Shown here: positions 5,304 to 5,662 of the stretch, piece after piece
How positions within the stretch are numbered: the stretch's first letter is position 1
How the letters are laid out: every line of letters starts with the position of its first letter
Source: an uncultured Cellvibrio sp.
Lineage (GTDB): Bacteria; Pseudomonadota; Gammaproteobacteria; Pseudomonadales; Cellvibrionaceae
Assembly (NCBI GenBank): GCA_946481735.1
Contig: CAMLOU010000198.1
Coordinates: 1-5,662 of the forward strand
Direction: 5' to 3'
Length of the DNA stretch: 5,662 nt
Position numbers and translations under genes: made by a program
The notes under the pieces: model-generated
What the model saw: only the letters and a program-made list of their open reading frames with translations
Told to the model about the DNA's origin: nothing
Databases searched by the model: none

Positions 5304-5662
5304 ATGCTGCATCAGGAACTCAGACACGGAGGAAATTCCACATTCTTCCATCTACGGGCCGGTTTAATCAGCGGTTATGTATTGTGTGGGCATGGCGTGT
5401 GGTTGAGCTGGAGCGTTGTGGCTGTCATGTTGCTGCAAGTCGGTTACCCCTATTCCCTTAACGGACTTTTTTCCCTTATCACGATTGCCGGGATGGCGGG
5501 CGGCAGCCTGCGGATTGCCTTGGGGTTTTTGCTGCCCCAGTTTACCTCGCCGTGGGCGTTGGGGTCGTCTATGGCTTTGCTGGTACTTCCAGCCCTTGGC
5601 ATGGCGGTGGCTTTGCAATACGAAACCACGCTAGGGACGTTGCAGGTGCTGGCGTTGTTGAG
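5304..5662 (+). CDS. narK: NarK-like nitrate/nitrite transporter (MFS), 3' end cut by window edge
   Basis: The frame runs open from ATG 5304 to the right edge, giving 119 residues of a protein that is usually 400-480 long. An in-frame TGA at 5289-5291 limits the start. The first membrane segment (about 21-45) contains GVWLSWSVVAVMLL, matching the NarK pattern V-W-x-x-W-S-V-V. The second (about 55-77) contains GGSLRIALGF, where Arg70 aligns with the substrate-binding Arg89 of E. coli NarK (G-x-L-L-R-V-x-Y-S-F). A third hydrophobic span covers 85-104. The family exchanges nitrate and nitrite across the inner membrane, and the divergent narL supports that role. Oddities: the loop after segment 2 is PQFTSPW instead of the usual F-G-G-R, and the best ribosome binding site, GGAGGA (5328-5333), lies inside the reading frame. 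Other MFS subfamilies are possible, but context and the Arg motif favour NarK. The start is less certain than the identity. Confidence 0.75.
   Translation, partial: MLHQELRHGGNSTFFHLRAGLISGYVLCGHGVWLSWSVVAVMLLQVGYPYSLNGLFSLITIAGMAGGSLRIALGFLLPQFTSPWALGSSMALLVLPALGMAVALQYETTLGTLQVLALL

Noticed and set aside
5342..5458. Alternative rightward frame from ATT 5342 after the strong GGAGGA
   Set aside because: It stops after about 39 codons and lacks the NarK helix-1 and helix-2 motifs, which are all in the other frame.

Overview
This window is a nitrate-respiration and molybdenum-cofactor locus, most likely from a gammaproteobacterium. MoaA, MoaB, MoeA, NarL and HemN all read as close relatives of the Escherichia coli and Pseudomonas proteins over their full visible length. 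Base composition is moderate, so a Cellvibrio- or Pseudomonas-like relative is a reasonable but unproven guess.

Layout, left to right. (1) The 3' nine-tenths of hemN, an anaerobic haem-synthesis gene, runs rightward from before the window edge to 1233. (2) Convergent to it lies a leftward set: narL (5030-4383), moeA (4354-3107), moaA (2914-1934) and moaB (1907-1368). The gaps narL-moeA (28 nt) and moaA-moaB (26 nt) are tight enough for one transcript. (3) Two stretches that look like spacers hold dead genes. Just after moaB (1386-1241) is an internally deleted, frameshifted moaD whose essential C-terminal Gly-Gly is gone. Between moeA and moaA (3104-2908) is what I read as the C-terminal stub of a mobA, broken by a 17-nt offset between two CATACC repeats. 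(4) A 273-nt divergent control region (5031-5303) separates narL from a rightward narK-like transporter gene cut by the right edge (5304-5662).

How it fits together: NarL is the response regulator for nitrate, NarK moves nitrate or nitrite across the inner membrane, and the moe/moa genes supply molybdenum cofactor for a nitrate reductase presumably encoded beyond the right edge. HemN supplies haem without oxygen. No narX sensor gene lies in the usual place next to narL. The intact genes cover only the cyclic pterin step (moaA), adenylylation (moaB) and molybdenum insertion (moeA). moaC, moaE, functional moaD and mobA must come from elsewhere, which suggests an accessory, eroding Moco cluster leaning on a housekeeping set.

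The most interesting observations are the two gene relics, followed by atypical residues in HemN, NarL and NarK, a hairpin abutting the moaA ribosome binding site, and a cluster of NarL-heptamer-like sites in the narL/narK control region.
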